Origin: Bog-532 sp963824545
GTDB lineage: Bacteria > Actinomycetota > Actinomycetes > Streptosporangiales > Streptosporangiaceae
NCBI GenBank assembly: GCA_963824545.1
Contig: CAWGPP010000016.1
Location: 46,559-110,558 of the forward strand
Direction of reading: 5' to 3'
DNA: 64,000 nt
Position 1 is the first letter of the stretch. Each line of letters begins with the position of its first letter. Positions 52,393 to 63,751 of this stretch are shown in pieces. The notes beneath the pieces are model-generated. The model had not been told where the DNA came from. It ran no database searches and saw nothing but the letters and a program-made list of their open reading frames with translations. Position numbers and translations under genes: made by a program.

Positions 52393-55089
52393 TCAGCGTA
52401 GTTGACGCAGGTAGGCGTCCGCGGGCTCGGCGGCCCGGATACGGACTCGCGCGTCGAGCGTCTCGGCGCCAGCGGCGCGGGCGATGACCGGGTTGAGCTC
52501 CAGCTCGGCGATCTGCGCGAGATCATCGGCCATCTGGGAGACCCGCAGCAGCACGCTCTTGACCGAGGTCAGGTCGGCGCCGGATGCGCCGGGACGACCG
52601 AGCAGGATCCGGGCGGCACCCACCGAGCGGATCAGGTCGTCGGCGTCGGCTTCGGTCAGCGGAGCGAGCCGGGCGGTGCGGTCCGCCAGGACGTCGGCAG
52701 CGGCTCCGGCCAGCCCGAACAGCACCAGCGGGCCGAGCACCTCCTCCTCAAGGATGTTGATGGTGACCTTCACCCCGCCGGTGATCACCGGCTGGACGAT
52801 AACGCCGGCCAGCCGGTTGCCGAAGGTCTGCCGGAGCGTGCGGAACCCGCGCCGGACCTCGTCCGCACCATCCAGGCCAAGCAGGACGGCGCCCGCGTGG
52901 CCCCGGCGCACCAGGCCGGGCACGTTCGCCTTGACCGCCACGGGGCCGCCGAATCGGGCCGCCGCCACCAGGGCGGCTTCCTCGGTGGTCACCGCGACAT
53001 GGTCGGCCAGCCGGACGCCATAGCAGCCGAGCAGCTCGGTGACCTGCTCGTCGGACAGCCAGCCGCCTCTCGGCGACCTGGCCAGAAACCTGGTCACCAG
53101 GTCCCTGGCCTGGTCCCGGCGCAGGCCGTCCAGTTCAGGAGCGCTTCCGTGCGGTGCCGCCCGCCAGATGCCGTAGCGTGCGGCGTGGCCGAGGGCGCGG
53201 GCGGCGGACTCGGGGTAGGCGTAGGCGGGGACGGCGGGGGAGTTCTCATCCGGGCCCGGCAGCAGCCGGACCGCTTCGATCTGGTCCATCACCGAGGCGG
53301 CAACCGGTACCGGCAGCCGCGCGGCGCGCACCTCGGAAACCAGGTCGCTGGTCGCGGTCGTGGCCGTCATGGCCAGGACCGCGTCCACGCCCGGGTCGGC
53401 ACCGACCAGCTCCAGGCACCGGCGGAACAGGCCGGGTGTGACCGCCGCGGTGGTATTGACCGGCCCGGCCACCGCGGCCACGGACGGGAGCAGGTCCCGG
53501 AGCGCTCGCTGGGTGTCCTCGGCCAGGATGGCGACCTGCAGGCCCATATCGCCGCACGCGTCGGCGGCGAGCATGCCGCCGCCTCGGGTGTTGGCCACCA
53601 CGCCGACCCTGTTTCCGGCGGGCACGGGCTGTGTTGCCAGCATCGCCGCCGTGTCGAGCAGTTCGCCCAGATTGGCCGTGGCGATCAGGCCAGCCTGCTC
53701 GAACAGGGCCCGCCTGGTGAGCTGCGGGGTGGCCGCCTCGGCGCGGGCCCTGGCCAGGCGCCGCCCAGCCGCGGACCGGCCCACGTTCAGGGTCAGCACC
53801 GGCATGGCGCGGCCGACGGCCCGGGCCGTCCGGGCGAACTTGCGCGGGTTCCCGAATGAATCCAGGTACAGCACCGCCAGCTTCGTCGCCTCATCGGACT
53901 TCCACCACAGCAGCATGTCGTTACCGGATACGTCGTCCTTGTCACCCAGGGAGACGAAGGAGGAGATCCCGACGCCCAGCCGGGACAGGTGCTCGAGCAG
54001 GACGATGCCGACGCCGCCGGACTGCAGCGCCAGGCCGGCCTTTCCCGGCCCGGGATGGTGGACCGCGAACGTCGCGTCCAGATGCGTGGCCGTATTGGCC
54101 ACGCCAAAGCTCGTCGGCCCGACCAGCCGCATGCCGTGGCGGCGGCAGATGCCCACCAGTTCCGCCCGGGCCGCGCCGTCCAAGCCCGACGTGATCACCA
54201 CCAGGGCCTTGACCCCCCGCCGTCCGCACTCTCCGGCGATGCTGATCACGGCAGCCGGCGGCGCGGCGATGACCGCCAGGTCGGCCGGCTCGGGCAGCGC
54301 AGCCGCCGATGGCGCGCAAGCGATGCCGTCTAGCTCGGCGGCGCCCGGGTTGACCGCGTAGACCGGGCCCCGGAAGCCGCCGCCGATGATGTTCTGCAGG
54401 ATGACCCGCCCGACCGACCTGGGGCGCCGGCTTGCGCCGATGACGGCAACCGAGGCGGGGGTCAGCAGGTGCCGCAGGCTCGCTACGCCGGCCGACCGCT
54501 CCCGTTCGGCGACCGCGTCACGGTAGGTGTCGAGGCCGGCGTCGTCTTCGCTGGTTGGCAGCGGGAAGCTGATTTCATACACGCCGTCCGCCAGGGCACG
54601 GTGCGCCCGCAGCCCGGCGTCGGCGAACACCTGCAGCATGGGCGCGTTGTCATAGAGCGTCTCCGCCTCGAAGGCGCGGACTCCCCGGCCGCGGGCCAGC
54701 GAGACCAGATGCTCCAGCAGCAGCGTGCCGATACCGCGGCCGTGCATGTCATCGGCGACCGCCATGGCGATCTCCGCCGACCGGGAGCCGCCGTCGGCCA
54801 GGCCGTAGCTGGCGCAGCCGACCACCTGGCCCTCCAGCACCGCCAGCAGCGCGGCGCGGTCCGGCCCGGGCTCGCGGCATATCCGGCGCGCTTCCTGCTC
54901 GGCCGCGAGCCGGCCCGTGCCGAAGAAGCGCCGGTACAGGTTTTGCGGGGACATCCTGGCGTGCATGTTCCGCACCGCATCGAAATCGTCAGGCCGCGCG
55001 GGCCGGATCTCAATCGTGGTCCCGTCGGTCAGCAGCGCGTAGGCACTCGTCCCGGCCTGTGCACGCACGTCGCTCTCCGGTTCTGTCAT
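52393..55089 (-). CDS. GNAT acetyltransferase fused to NDP-forming acyl-CoA synthetase (Pat-like)
   Basis: 898 residues. Residues about 18-180 form a GNAT domain (IEIRPARPDDFDAVRNMHARM, and GRGIGTLLLEHLVSLARGRG for CoA binding). A CoA-ligase alpha-like Rossmann part follows (SVAVIGASRRPRSVGRVIL), then a succinyl-CoA-ligase part and a C-terminal ATP-grasp (FGGPVAVKANVPGLV). In this GNAT-first order it matches actinobacterial protein acetyltransferases that acetylate acyl-CoA synthetases. ATG 55089 was chosen because the frame further upstream is not homologous. Confidence 0.9.
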   Translation of the reverse strand: MTEPESDVRAQAGTSAYALLTDGTTIEIRPARPDDFDAVRNMHARMSPQNLYRRFFGTGRLAAEQEARRICREPGPDRAALLAVLEGQVVGCASYGLADGGSRSAEIAMAVADDMHGRGIGTLLLEHLVSLARGRGVRAFEAETLYDNAPMLQVFADAGLRAHRALADGVYEISFPLPTSEDDAGLDTYRDAVAERERSAGVASLRHLLTPASVAVIGASRRPRSVGRVILQNIIGGGFRGPVYAVNPGAAELDGIACAPSAAALPEPADLAVIAAPPAAVISIAGECGRRGVKALVVITSGLDGAARAELVGICRRHGMRLVGPTSFGVANTATHLDATFAVHHPGPGKAGLALQSGGVGIVLLEHLSRLGVGISSFVSLGDKDDVSGNDMLLWWKSDEATKLAVLYLDSFGNPRKFARTARAVGRAMPVLTLNVGRSAAGRRLARARAEAATPQLTRRALFEQAGLIATANLGELLDTAAMLATQPVPAGNRVGVVANTRGGGMLAADACGDMGLQVAILAEDTQRALRDLLPSVAAVAGPVNTTAAVTPGLFRRCLELVGADPGVDAVLAMTATTATSDLVSEVRAARLPVPVAASVMDQIEAVRLLPGPDENSPAVPAYAYPESAARALGHAARYGIWRAAPHGSAPELDGLRRDQARDLVTRFLARSPRGGWLSDEQVTELLGCYGVRLADHVAVTTEEAALVAAARFGGPVAVKANVPGLVRRGHAGAVLLGLDGADEVRRGFRTLRQTFGNRLAGVIVQPVITGGVKVTINILEEEVLGPLVLFGLAGAAADVLADRTARLAPLTEADADDLIRSVGAARILLGRPGASGADLTSVKSVLLRVSQMADDLAQIAELELNPVIARAAGAETLDARVRIRAAEPADAYLRQLR

Positions 55090-55182
55090 CGGCTGACGAT
55101 GCCAAACCTTACCCGCCTTATCGGATAGGAAGGCTAACGGAGGCCGGCGGCCCAGATCGGTGAGAACGTCGCCCGGCTGCGT

Positions 55183-55188
55183 TACGCT
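55183..55188 (+). promoter_or_regulatory. Candidate leaderless -10 element for RecD2-like gene
   Basis: TACGCT ends seven bases before ATG 55196 with no ribosome site between. It is the same hexamer and spacing as at 35765-35770. Confidence 0.4.
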
Positions 55189-55195
55189 GACCCGG

Positions 55196-57400
55196 ATGTC
55201 CACCACGAGTGACCAGTCGGCAGCCGGGCTGTTCGGTGAATTCTGCCTCGCCGGACTGTGGCCCGGTGTGGGCCGCGCCCTGGTGGGCAAGCTGCAGGCG
55301 GCCGGGATCACCGAACCCGCCAGCGTGACGGCCGGCCGCCTGGAGCTGGTCGAGGGCATCGGGCCGAAGCGCGCGGCCAGGCTCGCGGCGTCCTTCGCCC
55401 GGGCGCAGCCGTCGTACGAGACCGCGGAGCTGCTGATGCAGTGCCGTGTCCCGGCCCGGTTCGCGGGGTCCGCGGTCGCGCTGCTCGGCCCGTCGGCCGC
55501 CCGGCAGCTGCGCGACGATCCCTGGAAGCTGCTGCTGCTCCCGCAGATCCGCCCCGACCAGGCCGACTGGTTCGCCCGCAGGCTGCTGGCGGATCAGGCC
55601 GACCGGCAGGATCCGCGCCGCGGCCGGGCCCTCGCCGTGCACCTGCTGGTGCAGGCGTCCCGGGACGGGCACACCGCGGTGCCCGCGGACCCGGTGCTGG
55701 CCGCGCTGAGCCGGTTCGGCGTCGATGATCCCGGCGCCGCGGTCGTCGCGGCGGTCGACGACGGCACGGTCCTGCCCTTCGAGCCCGCCGAAGCGGGCTT
55801 CGGCGCAGACGACGAGGCCGAGGGGCCCGGCGCGCCCGGCGGCGGCGCGCGGTACGGCGAGGCGGAGGAAACCGCCGCCGCCGACGTGGGCGGCTCCGGG
55901 GCGGGCGGCTCCGGGGCGGGCGGCTCCGCGGCGGGGACGCTGCTCGCGCTGACCCAGTACGCGATCGCCGAGGAATCGGTGGCCGAGGGGCTGCAGCGGC
56001 TCGCCGCGACCGCCGGGCCGCTGCCCGGGGAACGCAGCGGAACAGCCGGGAGCCACGCCGGCGACGCCGAGCTCGATGACCGCCAGCGGGCGGCCGTGGT
56101 GGCGGTCGCCGACCATGGGGTGTCCGTCCTCACCGGCGGCCCGGGCACCGGCAAGAGCCGGACGGTCGCGGCCGTCGTCTCGCTCGCCGCCCAGGCCGGC
56201 CTGCGGGTGGCCCTGGCCGCCCCGACCGGCCGGGCCGCGAAACGGCTGGAAGAGCTCGCGGGCGCGCCCGCGACCACGCTGCACCGGCTGCTGGGCGCGC
56301 AGGGCCGGGGCGTGGCCCGCTCCGGGGCGGCCGACGCCGGCGGGGCCGACGGCCTGTTCACGGGTGCGGGCCCGGACGGGGCTGCGGGCGCCGAGGGAGC
56401 CGGGTTCCCGGCCTCACCCGGCGGGCCCGGCGGCCCCGGCGCGCCGGGTGAGACCGGCGGCCGCGACGGCAGCTGGGTGTTCGCCCGGGGCGAGGAATGG
56501 CCGCTGGACGCCGACCTGGTGGTGGTGGACGAGAGTTCCATGCTCGACGTCGAGCTGGCCGCCGCGCTGGTGGAAGCCTGCGCCGACGGCACCCGCCTGC
56601 TGCTCGTGGGCGATCCCGCGCAGCTGCCGTCGATCGGGCCGGGCCGGGTGCTGGCCGACATCATCGATTCCGGGGCCGTGCCGGTCACCGAGCTGACCAC
56701 GCTGTACCGGCAGCGCGACGGCGGCGTCATCGCGAAACTGGCCACCGCGGTCCGGGGCGGCGAGCTGGCCGCGGTGCACTCCCCCGAGCACGAGGTGGTG
56801 GTCGTGACCGCGCGCGGCAGCGCGGAAGCCGGCCACCGGGTGGTCCAGCTCGTCACCGACTCCATCCCCCGGGCGCTGGGCATCGCCGCCGCCGACATCC
56901 AGGTGGTCACGCCGGTCCACAAGGGGCCGGCCGGGACGATCGAGCTCAACCGGGCGCTGAAGGAGAAGCTCAACCCGGGGCCGGGCGCGTACCGCGGCTT
57001 CGACCCGGGCGACCGGGTGGTGGCCATCGCCAACCACGCCGACGAGGGCTTCGCCAACGGCGAGGTGGGCACGATCGCCGGCACCGCCGACGACGGCCTG
57101 ACCGTGTCGTTCAGCGGCGTCCCGGTCATGGTGCCGGTCAAGCTGCTCGGCGACCTGCGGCACGGCTGGGCGCTGACCGTGCACCGGGCGCAGGGCTCGG
57201 AATGGCCGGCCGTGGTGGCGGTGTTCCCGGCCGAGGCCACCGGCATGCTGTCCCGCCCGCTCGTCTACACCGCGCTGACCCGGGCCCAGCAGCACCTGTC
57301 CGTCGTGCACGGCGCCGGCCCCGCCCTGGCCCGCGCCGTCCGCACCATCGGCGAACGCCCCCGCGAAACCCGCCTCGCCGCCCTCCTCACGGACGGCTAA
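55196..57400 (+). CDS. RecD2-like DNA helicase
   Basis: 734 residues of superfamily 1B. An N-terminal helix-hairpin-helix part (LVEGIGPKRAARLAASFA) precedes the motor, with Walker A GGPGTGKS at 314-321, motif II VVVDESSML, motif III LLVGDPAQLPSIG, and the C-terminal LTVHRAQGSEW and VYTALTRAQQHLSVV. Two Gly/Ala-rich inserts (about 200-250 and 370-415) lengthen it; they look disordered. It unwinds DNA 5' to 3', likely in repair without RecBC. Confidence 0.92.
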   Translation: MSTTSDQSAAGLFGEFCLAGLWPGVGRALVGKLQAAGITEPASVTAGRLELVEGIGPKRAARLAASFARAQPSYETAELLMQCRVPARFAGSAVALLGPSAARQLRDDPWKLLLLPQIRPDQADWFARRLLADQADRQDPRRGRALAVHLLVQASRDGHTAVPADPVLAALSRFGVDDPGAAVVAAVDDGTVLPFEPAEAGFGADDEAEGPGAPGGGARYGEAEETAAADVGGSGAGGSGAGGSAAGTLLALTQYAIAEESVAEGLQRLAATAGPLPGERSGTAGSHAGDAELDDRQRAAVVAVADHGVSVLTGGPGTGKSRTVAAVVSLAAQAGLRVALAAPTGRAAKRLEELAGAPATTLHRLLGAQGRGVARSGAADAGGADGLFTGAGPDGAAGAEGAGFPASPGGPGGPGAPGETGGRDGSWVFARGEEWPLDADLVVVDESSMLDVELAAALVEACADGTRLLLVGDPAQLPSIGPGRVLADIIDSGAVPVTELTTLYRQRDGGVIAKLATAVRGGELAAVHSPEHEVVVVTARGSAEAGHRVVQLVTDSIPRALGIAAADIQVVTPVHKGPAGTIELNRALKEKLNPGPGAYRGFDPGDRVVAIANHADEGFANGEVGTIAGTADDGLTVSFSGVPVMVPVKLLGDLRHGWALTVHRAQGSEWPAVVAVFPAEATGMLSRPLVYTALTRAQQHLSVVHGAGPALARAVRTIGERPRETRLAALLTDG

Positions 57401-57729
57401 CGGGCACCGGAGATTACGGCGAGCCGATCGTTACCGGCTAACGAGCGGGGGCCGTAGGCCCCGGCGAGCGGCCGGTGATAACGGCGAACACCCTAGCGGG
57501 TTACGGCGAGGCGACCGTTACCGGCCAGCGAGCCGGGCCCTCGTGGCCCGGCGAGCGCCGGTGAATATCGGCGAACACCACAGCGGGTTACGGCGAGGCG
57601 ATCGTTACCGGCAAACGAGCCGGGGCCGAAGGCCCCAGCGAGCGCCGGTGTGTCGGCGAGTTACCACCGCGCGGGCGCGGAGCGCATTCGGGGGGTTCCG
57701 GGGGGTCGCCCCCCCGGGCCAGCACAGCA
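57401..57729. repeat. 87-bp intergenic repeat array with strong hairpin (copy near fabI)
   Basis: Between convergent helicase and fabI genes. TTACGGCGAG starts at 57414, 57501 and 57588, an exact 87-base period with three units. Each unit contains GATCGTTACCGG, a GGGGCC/GGCCCC-type stem and GAGCGCCGGTG. The right end is an 8-bp stem (57698-57717) matching that at 21562-21581 in reverse. The array is an inverted relative of that at 21561-21773. Confidence 0.85.
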
Positions 57730-58494
57730 CTAGCTGCCCATGGCGTGGGCGCCGCCGTCGACGTGGACGATCTCACCCGTGGTGGCGGGGAACCAGTCGG
57801 ACAGCAGCGCCACGCAGCCGCGGGCGGCGGGCCCCGGGTCGGTGATGTTCCAGCCGAGCGGCGCGCGCTCGCCCCACATGCCTTCGAACCGGTCGAAGCC
57901 GGGGATGCTCCTGGCCGCCATCGTGCGCAGCGGCCCGGCCGACACCAGGTTCACCCGGATCCCCTTGCCGCCCAGGTCGCGGGCCAGGTAACGCGAGCAG
58001 GATTCCAGCCCGGCCTTGGCCACGCCCATCCAGTCGTAACCGGGCCAGGCCACGCTGGCGTCGAAGTCCAGGCCGACGATCGAGCCGCCGCCCGTCATCA
58101 TCGGCAGCGCCGCCACGGCCAGGGACTTCAGCGAGTAGGCGGACACCTGAACCGCGGTCGCCACGTCTTCCCAGGTCGTATTCAGGAAGTTGCCGCCCAT
58201 CGCTTCCTGGGGCGCGAAGGCGATCGCGTGCACCACCCCGTCCAGCCGGTCGACGTAAGCCGAAGCCCGTTCGGTCAAGGAGTCAAGATGGTCCAGGTCG
58301 GTCACGTCGAGTTCCAGCACCGGCGGGGGATCCGGCAGCCGCTTGGCGATCCGCTCGACCAGGCTCAGCCGGCCGTAGCCGGTCAGCACCACGGTCGCGC
58401 CTTCCTGCTGCGCGACCTTCGCGACGTGGAACGCGATCGAGGAGTCGGTCAGCACGCCGGTGATCAGGATGCGCTTGCCCGCCAGAATTCCCAT
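57730..58494 (-). CDS. fabI: Enoyl-ACP reductase
   Basis: 254 residues of the FabI/InhA family. N-terminal GILAGKRILITGVLTDSSIA binds NADH, catalytic YDWMGVAK supplies Tyr and Lys, and LVSAGPLRTMAARSIPGF is the substrate loop. It reduces the double bond at the last step of elongation. It follows fabG by 5 bases, the mabA-inhA arrangement. Confidence 0.96.
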   Translation of the reverse strand: MGILAGKRILITGVLTDSSIAFHVAKVAQQEGATVVLTGYGRLSLVERIAKRLPDPPPVLELDVTDLDHLDSLTERASAYVDRLDGVVHAIAFAPQEAMGGNFLNTTWEDVATAVQVSAYSLKSLAVAALPMMTGGGSIVGLDFDASVAWPGYDWMGVAKAGLESCSRYLARDLGGKGIRVNLVSAGPLRTMAARSIPGFDRFEGMWGERAPLGWNITDPGPAARGCVALLSDWFPATTGEIVHVDGGAHAMGS

Positions 58495-58499
58495 GGCGG

Positions 58500-59204
58500 T
58501 CAGTGTCCCATGCCCAGGCCGCCGTCCACGGGGATGACCGCCCCGGTGATGTAGGCCGCGTCGTCCCCGGCCAGGAACGACACCGCACCGGCCACCTCGT
58601 GCGGGGCGGCGTACCGGCCCAGCGGGACCGCGGCCAGGATGGCCGTCTTCCGGTCCTCGGGCAGCGCGGCGGTCATGTCGCTCTCCACGAAGCCGGGCGC
58701 GATCACGTTGGCCGTGATGCCGCGGGAGCCCAGCTCCCGGGCCAGCGAGCGGGCGAAGCCGACCAGGCCGGCCTTGGACGCCGCGTAGTTGGCCTGGCCG
58801 GGCGATCCGTACAGGCCCACCACCGAGGAGATGAAGATCAGCCGGCCGCGGCGGGCCCGGACCATGCCGCGCACCGCCCGCTTGGCGACCCGGAAGGCCC
58901 CGGTCAGGTTGGTGTCCAGCACGCTGGTGAAGTCGTCCTCGCTCATCAGCGCCAGCAGCTGGTCGTGGGTGATGCCGGCGTTGGCCACCAGCACCTCCAC
59001 CGGCCCCTGCTCGGCTTCGACCTTCTTGAACGCGGCGTCCACGGACGCGGTGTCCTGCACGTCGCACGGCACCACGGCCAGCCCCTCGACCGGATCCCCG
59101 GACCGCGAGGTGACCGTGACGCTTTCCCCGTCCTCGGCGAGCCGGCGTGCGATGGCCAGCCCGATCCCCCGGTTTCCCCCTGTCACCAGGACGCTGCGTC
59201 CCAT
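58500..59204 (-). CDS. fabG: 3-oxoacyl-ACP reductase
   Basis: 234-residue short-chain dehydrogenase. VTGGNRGIGLAIARRLAEDG binds NADPH, NAGITHDQLL gives the Asn, and ISSVVGLYGSPGQANYAASKAG holds the catalytic Ser, Tyr and Lys. ATG 59204 has GGAGG eleven bases upstream; a GTG at 59222 overlaps the ribosome site and is less likely. It is first of the fabG-fabI pair, 38 kb from the other fatty-acid operon. Confidence 0.95.
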   Translation of the reverse strand: MGRSVLVTGGNRGIGLAIARRLAEDGESVTVTSRSGDPVEGLAVVPCDVQDTASVDAAFKKVEAEQGPVEVLVANAGITHDQLLALMSEDDFTSVLDTNLTGAFRVAKRAVRGMVRARRGRLIFISSVVGLYGSPGQANYAASKAGLVGFARSLARELGSRGITANVIAPGFVESDMTAALPEDRKTAILAAVPLGRYAAPHEVAGAVSFLAGDDAAYITGAVIPVDGGLGMGH

Positions 59205-59358
59205 TGGCCGTTGCACCTCCACGTCGGGCGCGCCGGGCCCGCCGGGCGCGCGGATAATCGTGGTGAGCGTACCGGTCGCGCCCCCGGTTCGTCCGCATCC
59301 GGGGCGCCGGGTTATATATCGTATGGGCCCGCGCGGGGCGGTGCGGTAAGTTGCTGGC

Positions 59359-60866
<1,508 letters not shown>

Positions 60867-60870
<4 letters not shown>

Positions 60871-62321
60871 GCCAGCGACCGCAGGACATCGTCGAGCAGG
60901 CCCTGTCCGCTTCGGCCAGCGGCGACTGCGTGGTCATCGCGGACGAGACGTCCACCGCGAACCTGCGCTGGGCGGGGAACACGCTCACCACGAACGGCGT
61001 GGCCCGGTCGCGCCGGCTCACCGTGATCGCCATCGACCGGCGCGCGGCGGGGGCCGCGGTCGGCGTGGTGTCCCGGGCCGGGGTCCGCGACGACGAGGTG
61101 GAAAGCGTGGTCCGGGCGGCGGAGAAGGAAGCCGCCGAGGGATCGCTGGCCGAGGACGCGGCCCCGCTGATCGGCCCGGACGACGCCGGCCTGCCCGGCG
61201 GTGCCGTTTCCGGCCAGCCCGCCCAGCCCGGCCAGCCCGCCCAGCCCGCCCGGCCGGGCTGGGCGGATCCGCCGGAGCGGACCGGCATCGGCGTGCTCGA
61301 AGGCTTCGCCGGGCAGCTGGGCGACACGCTCCGCGCGGCCGGCGCCCGCGGCCGCAAGCTGTACGGCTTCGCCGAGCACGAGCTGACCTCCACGTTCCTG
61401 GGCACGTCGACGGGCCTGCGGCTGCGGCATGACCAGCCGTCGGGGAAGGTCGAGCTCAACGCGAAGTCAGCCGACCTGAGCCGGTCGGCGTGGGCGGGCG
61501 AGGCGACCCGGGACTTCACCGACGTGGACGTCGCCGCGCTGGACGGGGGCCTGGCCGAACGGCTGGAATGGGCCCGGCGGCGGGTCGAGCTGCCCGCCGG
61601 GCGGTACGAGACGCTGCTGCCGCCCACCGCCACCGCGGACCTGCTGACCTACCTGTACTGGTCGGCCGGGGCCAAGGACGCGATCGACGGGCGGACCGTG
61701 TTCAGCAAGCCCGGCGGCGGTACCCGGGCCGGGGAGCCGCTCACCGGCCTCCCGGTGACGCTGCGCAGCGATCCCCGCTATCCCGGCCTGGAGTGCGCCC
61801 CGTTCGTCGTCGCGCACGCCTCGGGCCGGGACTCTTCGGTGTTCGACAACGGGCTGCCGCTCGGGCCGACGATGTGGATCCGGCGCGGCGAGCTGGCCGC
61901 GCTCACCCAGACCCGGTACTCGGCCCGGCTGTCCGGGCTGCCGGTCACCCCCGCCGTCGGCAACCTCATCTTCGAGACGGACGCGCCCGGGCCGCCGGGG
62001 CTGCCGGAAATGATCGCCCGGACCGAGCGCGGCCTGCTGCTCACCTGTCTCTGGTACATCCGCGAGGTCGACCCGCAGACGCTGCTGCTCACCGGGCTGA
62101 CCCGGGACGGCGTGTACCTGGTCGAGAACGGCGAGGTCACCGGGGCGGTCAACAACTTCCGGTTCAACGAGAGCCCGGTGACGATGCTGAGCCGCCTGGC
62201 CGAGGTCGGCGCCAGCGTTCCCGCGCTGCCGCGCGAATGGGGCGACTACTTCAGCCGTGCCGTGATGCCGCCGGTCCGGGTCGAGGGCTTCAACATGTCC
62301 TCGGTCAGCCAGGCCAGCTGA
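60867..62321 (+). CDS. pmbA: TldE/PmbA metalloprotease subunit
   Basis: 484 residues, the non-zinc partner of TldD. It has LRWAGNTLTTNGVARSRRL near the N-terminus, GLRLRHDQPSGKVELNAKS in the middle and VNNFRFNESPVTMLSR toward the end. It lacks the HExxxH motif, as expected. A Gln/Pro-rich insertion (QPAQPGQPAQPARPG) sits near residue 115. ATG overlaps the tldD stop. Confidence 0.94.
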
Positions 62322-62324
62322 GCG

Positions 62325-63620
62325 CTACCGGCCAGTTCCGGCTTGCGCGGGGGCAAGTTCCGGCTCGCGCCGGGGCGCGCGGCCGTGCCGGGGCAGCAGC
62401 AGCGGGGTGGCCAGGAGCAGCAGACCGGCGACCGCGATCGCGGCGCGCGGGCTGGTCATGCTGGCCAGCACGCCCCACGCGGCGGTCAGCGCCGCGATGG
62501 CCGCGCTGCTGCTGACCGACCACGCGGACAGCGTGCGCGCGACCCGGTCCGCCGCGATCTGCTCGAGCCGGTAGGTGGCCAGCACCGGGTTGAACACGCC
62601 GCAGCAGGTGACCAGGCCGAACTGGACGGCGATGACGAGCACGATCCCGGCCGCGCCGGGCCGGATGAAGGCCAGCCCCAGCGGCCAGCCCGCGCGCAGC
62701 GCCCCCGCGGTGAGCAGGACGCGGTACTGCCCGAAGCGCGCGACGAGCCGGCGGGCCAGCCGTGAGCCGATCAGGCCGCCCACGCAGGGCGCGGCGAACG
62801 CGAGGCCGTACTGCCACGGCCTGAACCCGAGGCGGCCGAGCATGAGGACGGCGACCAGCGGCGCGGACGCCATGATCAGCGCGTTGACCAGCATCGTGTT
62901 GGCAAACAGCAGGCGCAGCGCCGGGTGCGCCAGGATGTAGCGCCACCCGGCGGCCAGGTCGCTGGCGCGCGGCCCCGGGCGGCCGGCCGGGGCTGGCTGG
63001 CCGGGTGCGCACGGCGCGGCGTCCCGGCCGGGGTGCGGCTCGCGCCCGCCGATCGCGCCGATCCCTGCCGCCGAGAGCAGGTAGCTGACCGCGTCGGCCA
63101 GCACGGTCGTCACCGGCCCGAACAGCCCGATCGCGGCCCCGCCGAGCGGCGGGCCGAGCACGGTTGCGGTCCAGGTCGTGGACTCAAACCGCCCGTTCGC
63201 GACGAGCAGGTCCGCCGGCCGCACGAGCGCCTTCAGGTAGGCGCCGCTGGCCGCGTTGAAGGCGATCCTGGCCGCGGCGACGATGACCGACACCACGAGC
63301 AGCTGGGCGAAGCTGAGCCAGCCGAGCGCGAACGCGGCCGGGACGCTCGCCATCGCCGCGAACCGGGTCAGGTCCATCGCCACCATCACCGGCCGCTTGC
63401 GGTGGCACTCCACCCACGGGCCGAGCGGCACCGCCACCGCGGCCCCCACCGCCAGCCCCGCCGCGGCCAGCACCGACACCTCGGCCGGCCCGGCGTGCAG
63501 CACGAGGATCGCGATCAGCGGAAACGCACCGAACCCGAACCCAGAGCCGTACGCGCTGACCGCGTACGCCGCCCAGAGCCACCCGAACTGCCGCCCCAGC
63601 GACCGCCGCCTGCCCGCCAT
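62325..63620 (-). CDS. MFS transporter
   Basis: 431 residues with about ten to twelve hydrophobic helices. The loop WVECHRKRPVMVAMDLTRF corresponds to the MFS motif between helices 2 and 3, and the halves are separated by a charged and proline-rich central loop (about 215-245). ATG 63620 has GAGG five bases upstream. Likely an exporter of drugs or small molecules; substrate unknown. It converges on pmbA with a 3-base gap. Confidence 0.88.
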   Translation of the reverse strand: MAGRRRSLGRQFGWLWAAYAVSAYGSGFGFGAFPLIAILVLHAGPAEVSVLAAAGLAVGAAVAVPLGPWVECHRKRPVMVAMDLTRFAAMASVPAAFALGWLSFAQLLVVSVIVAAARIAFNAASGAYLKALVRPADLLVANGRFESTTWTATVLGPPLGGAAIGLFGPVTTVLADAVSYLLSAAGIGAIGGREPHPGRDAAPCAPGQPAPAGRPGPRASDLAAGWRYILAHPALRLLFANTMLVNALIMASAPLVAVLMLGRLGFRPWQYGLAFAAPCVGGLIGSRLARRLVARFGQYRVLLTAGALRAGWPLGLAFIRPGAAGIVLVIAVQFGLVTCCGVFNPVLATYRLEQIAADRVARTLSAWSVSSSAAIAALTAAWGVLASMTSPRAAIAVAGLLLLATPLLLPRHGRAPRREPELAPAQAGTGR

Positions 63621-63751
63621 GCCCGCCTCGCTGTCCCGACCGCATCCACCGACGTTGACTACCGCGATCCAAGCGGCCGCCGGGCAGCGGATCAAACAAC
63701 CGCTCTCCCGGCGAGCCACAACCACGCGTTGTGCAGCTAGGGTCGGTCGGC

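Noticed and set aside
57401..57729. CRISPR array
   Set aside because: Period is 87 bases with no unique spacers; units are palindromic throughout and vary only by point changes.
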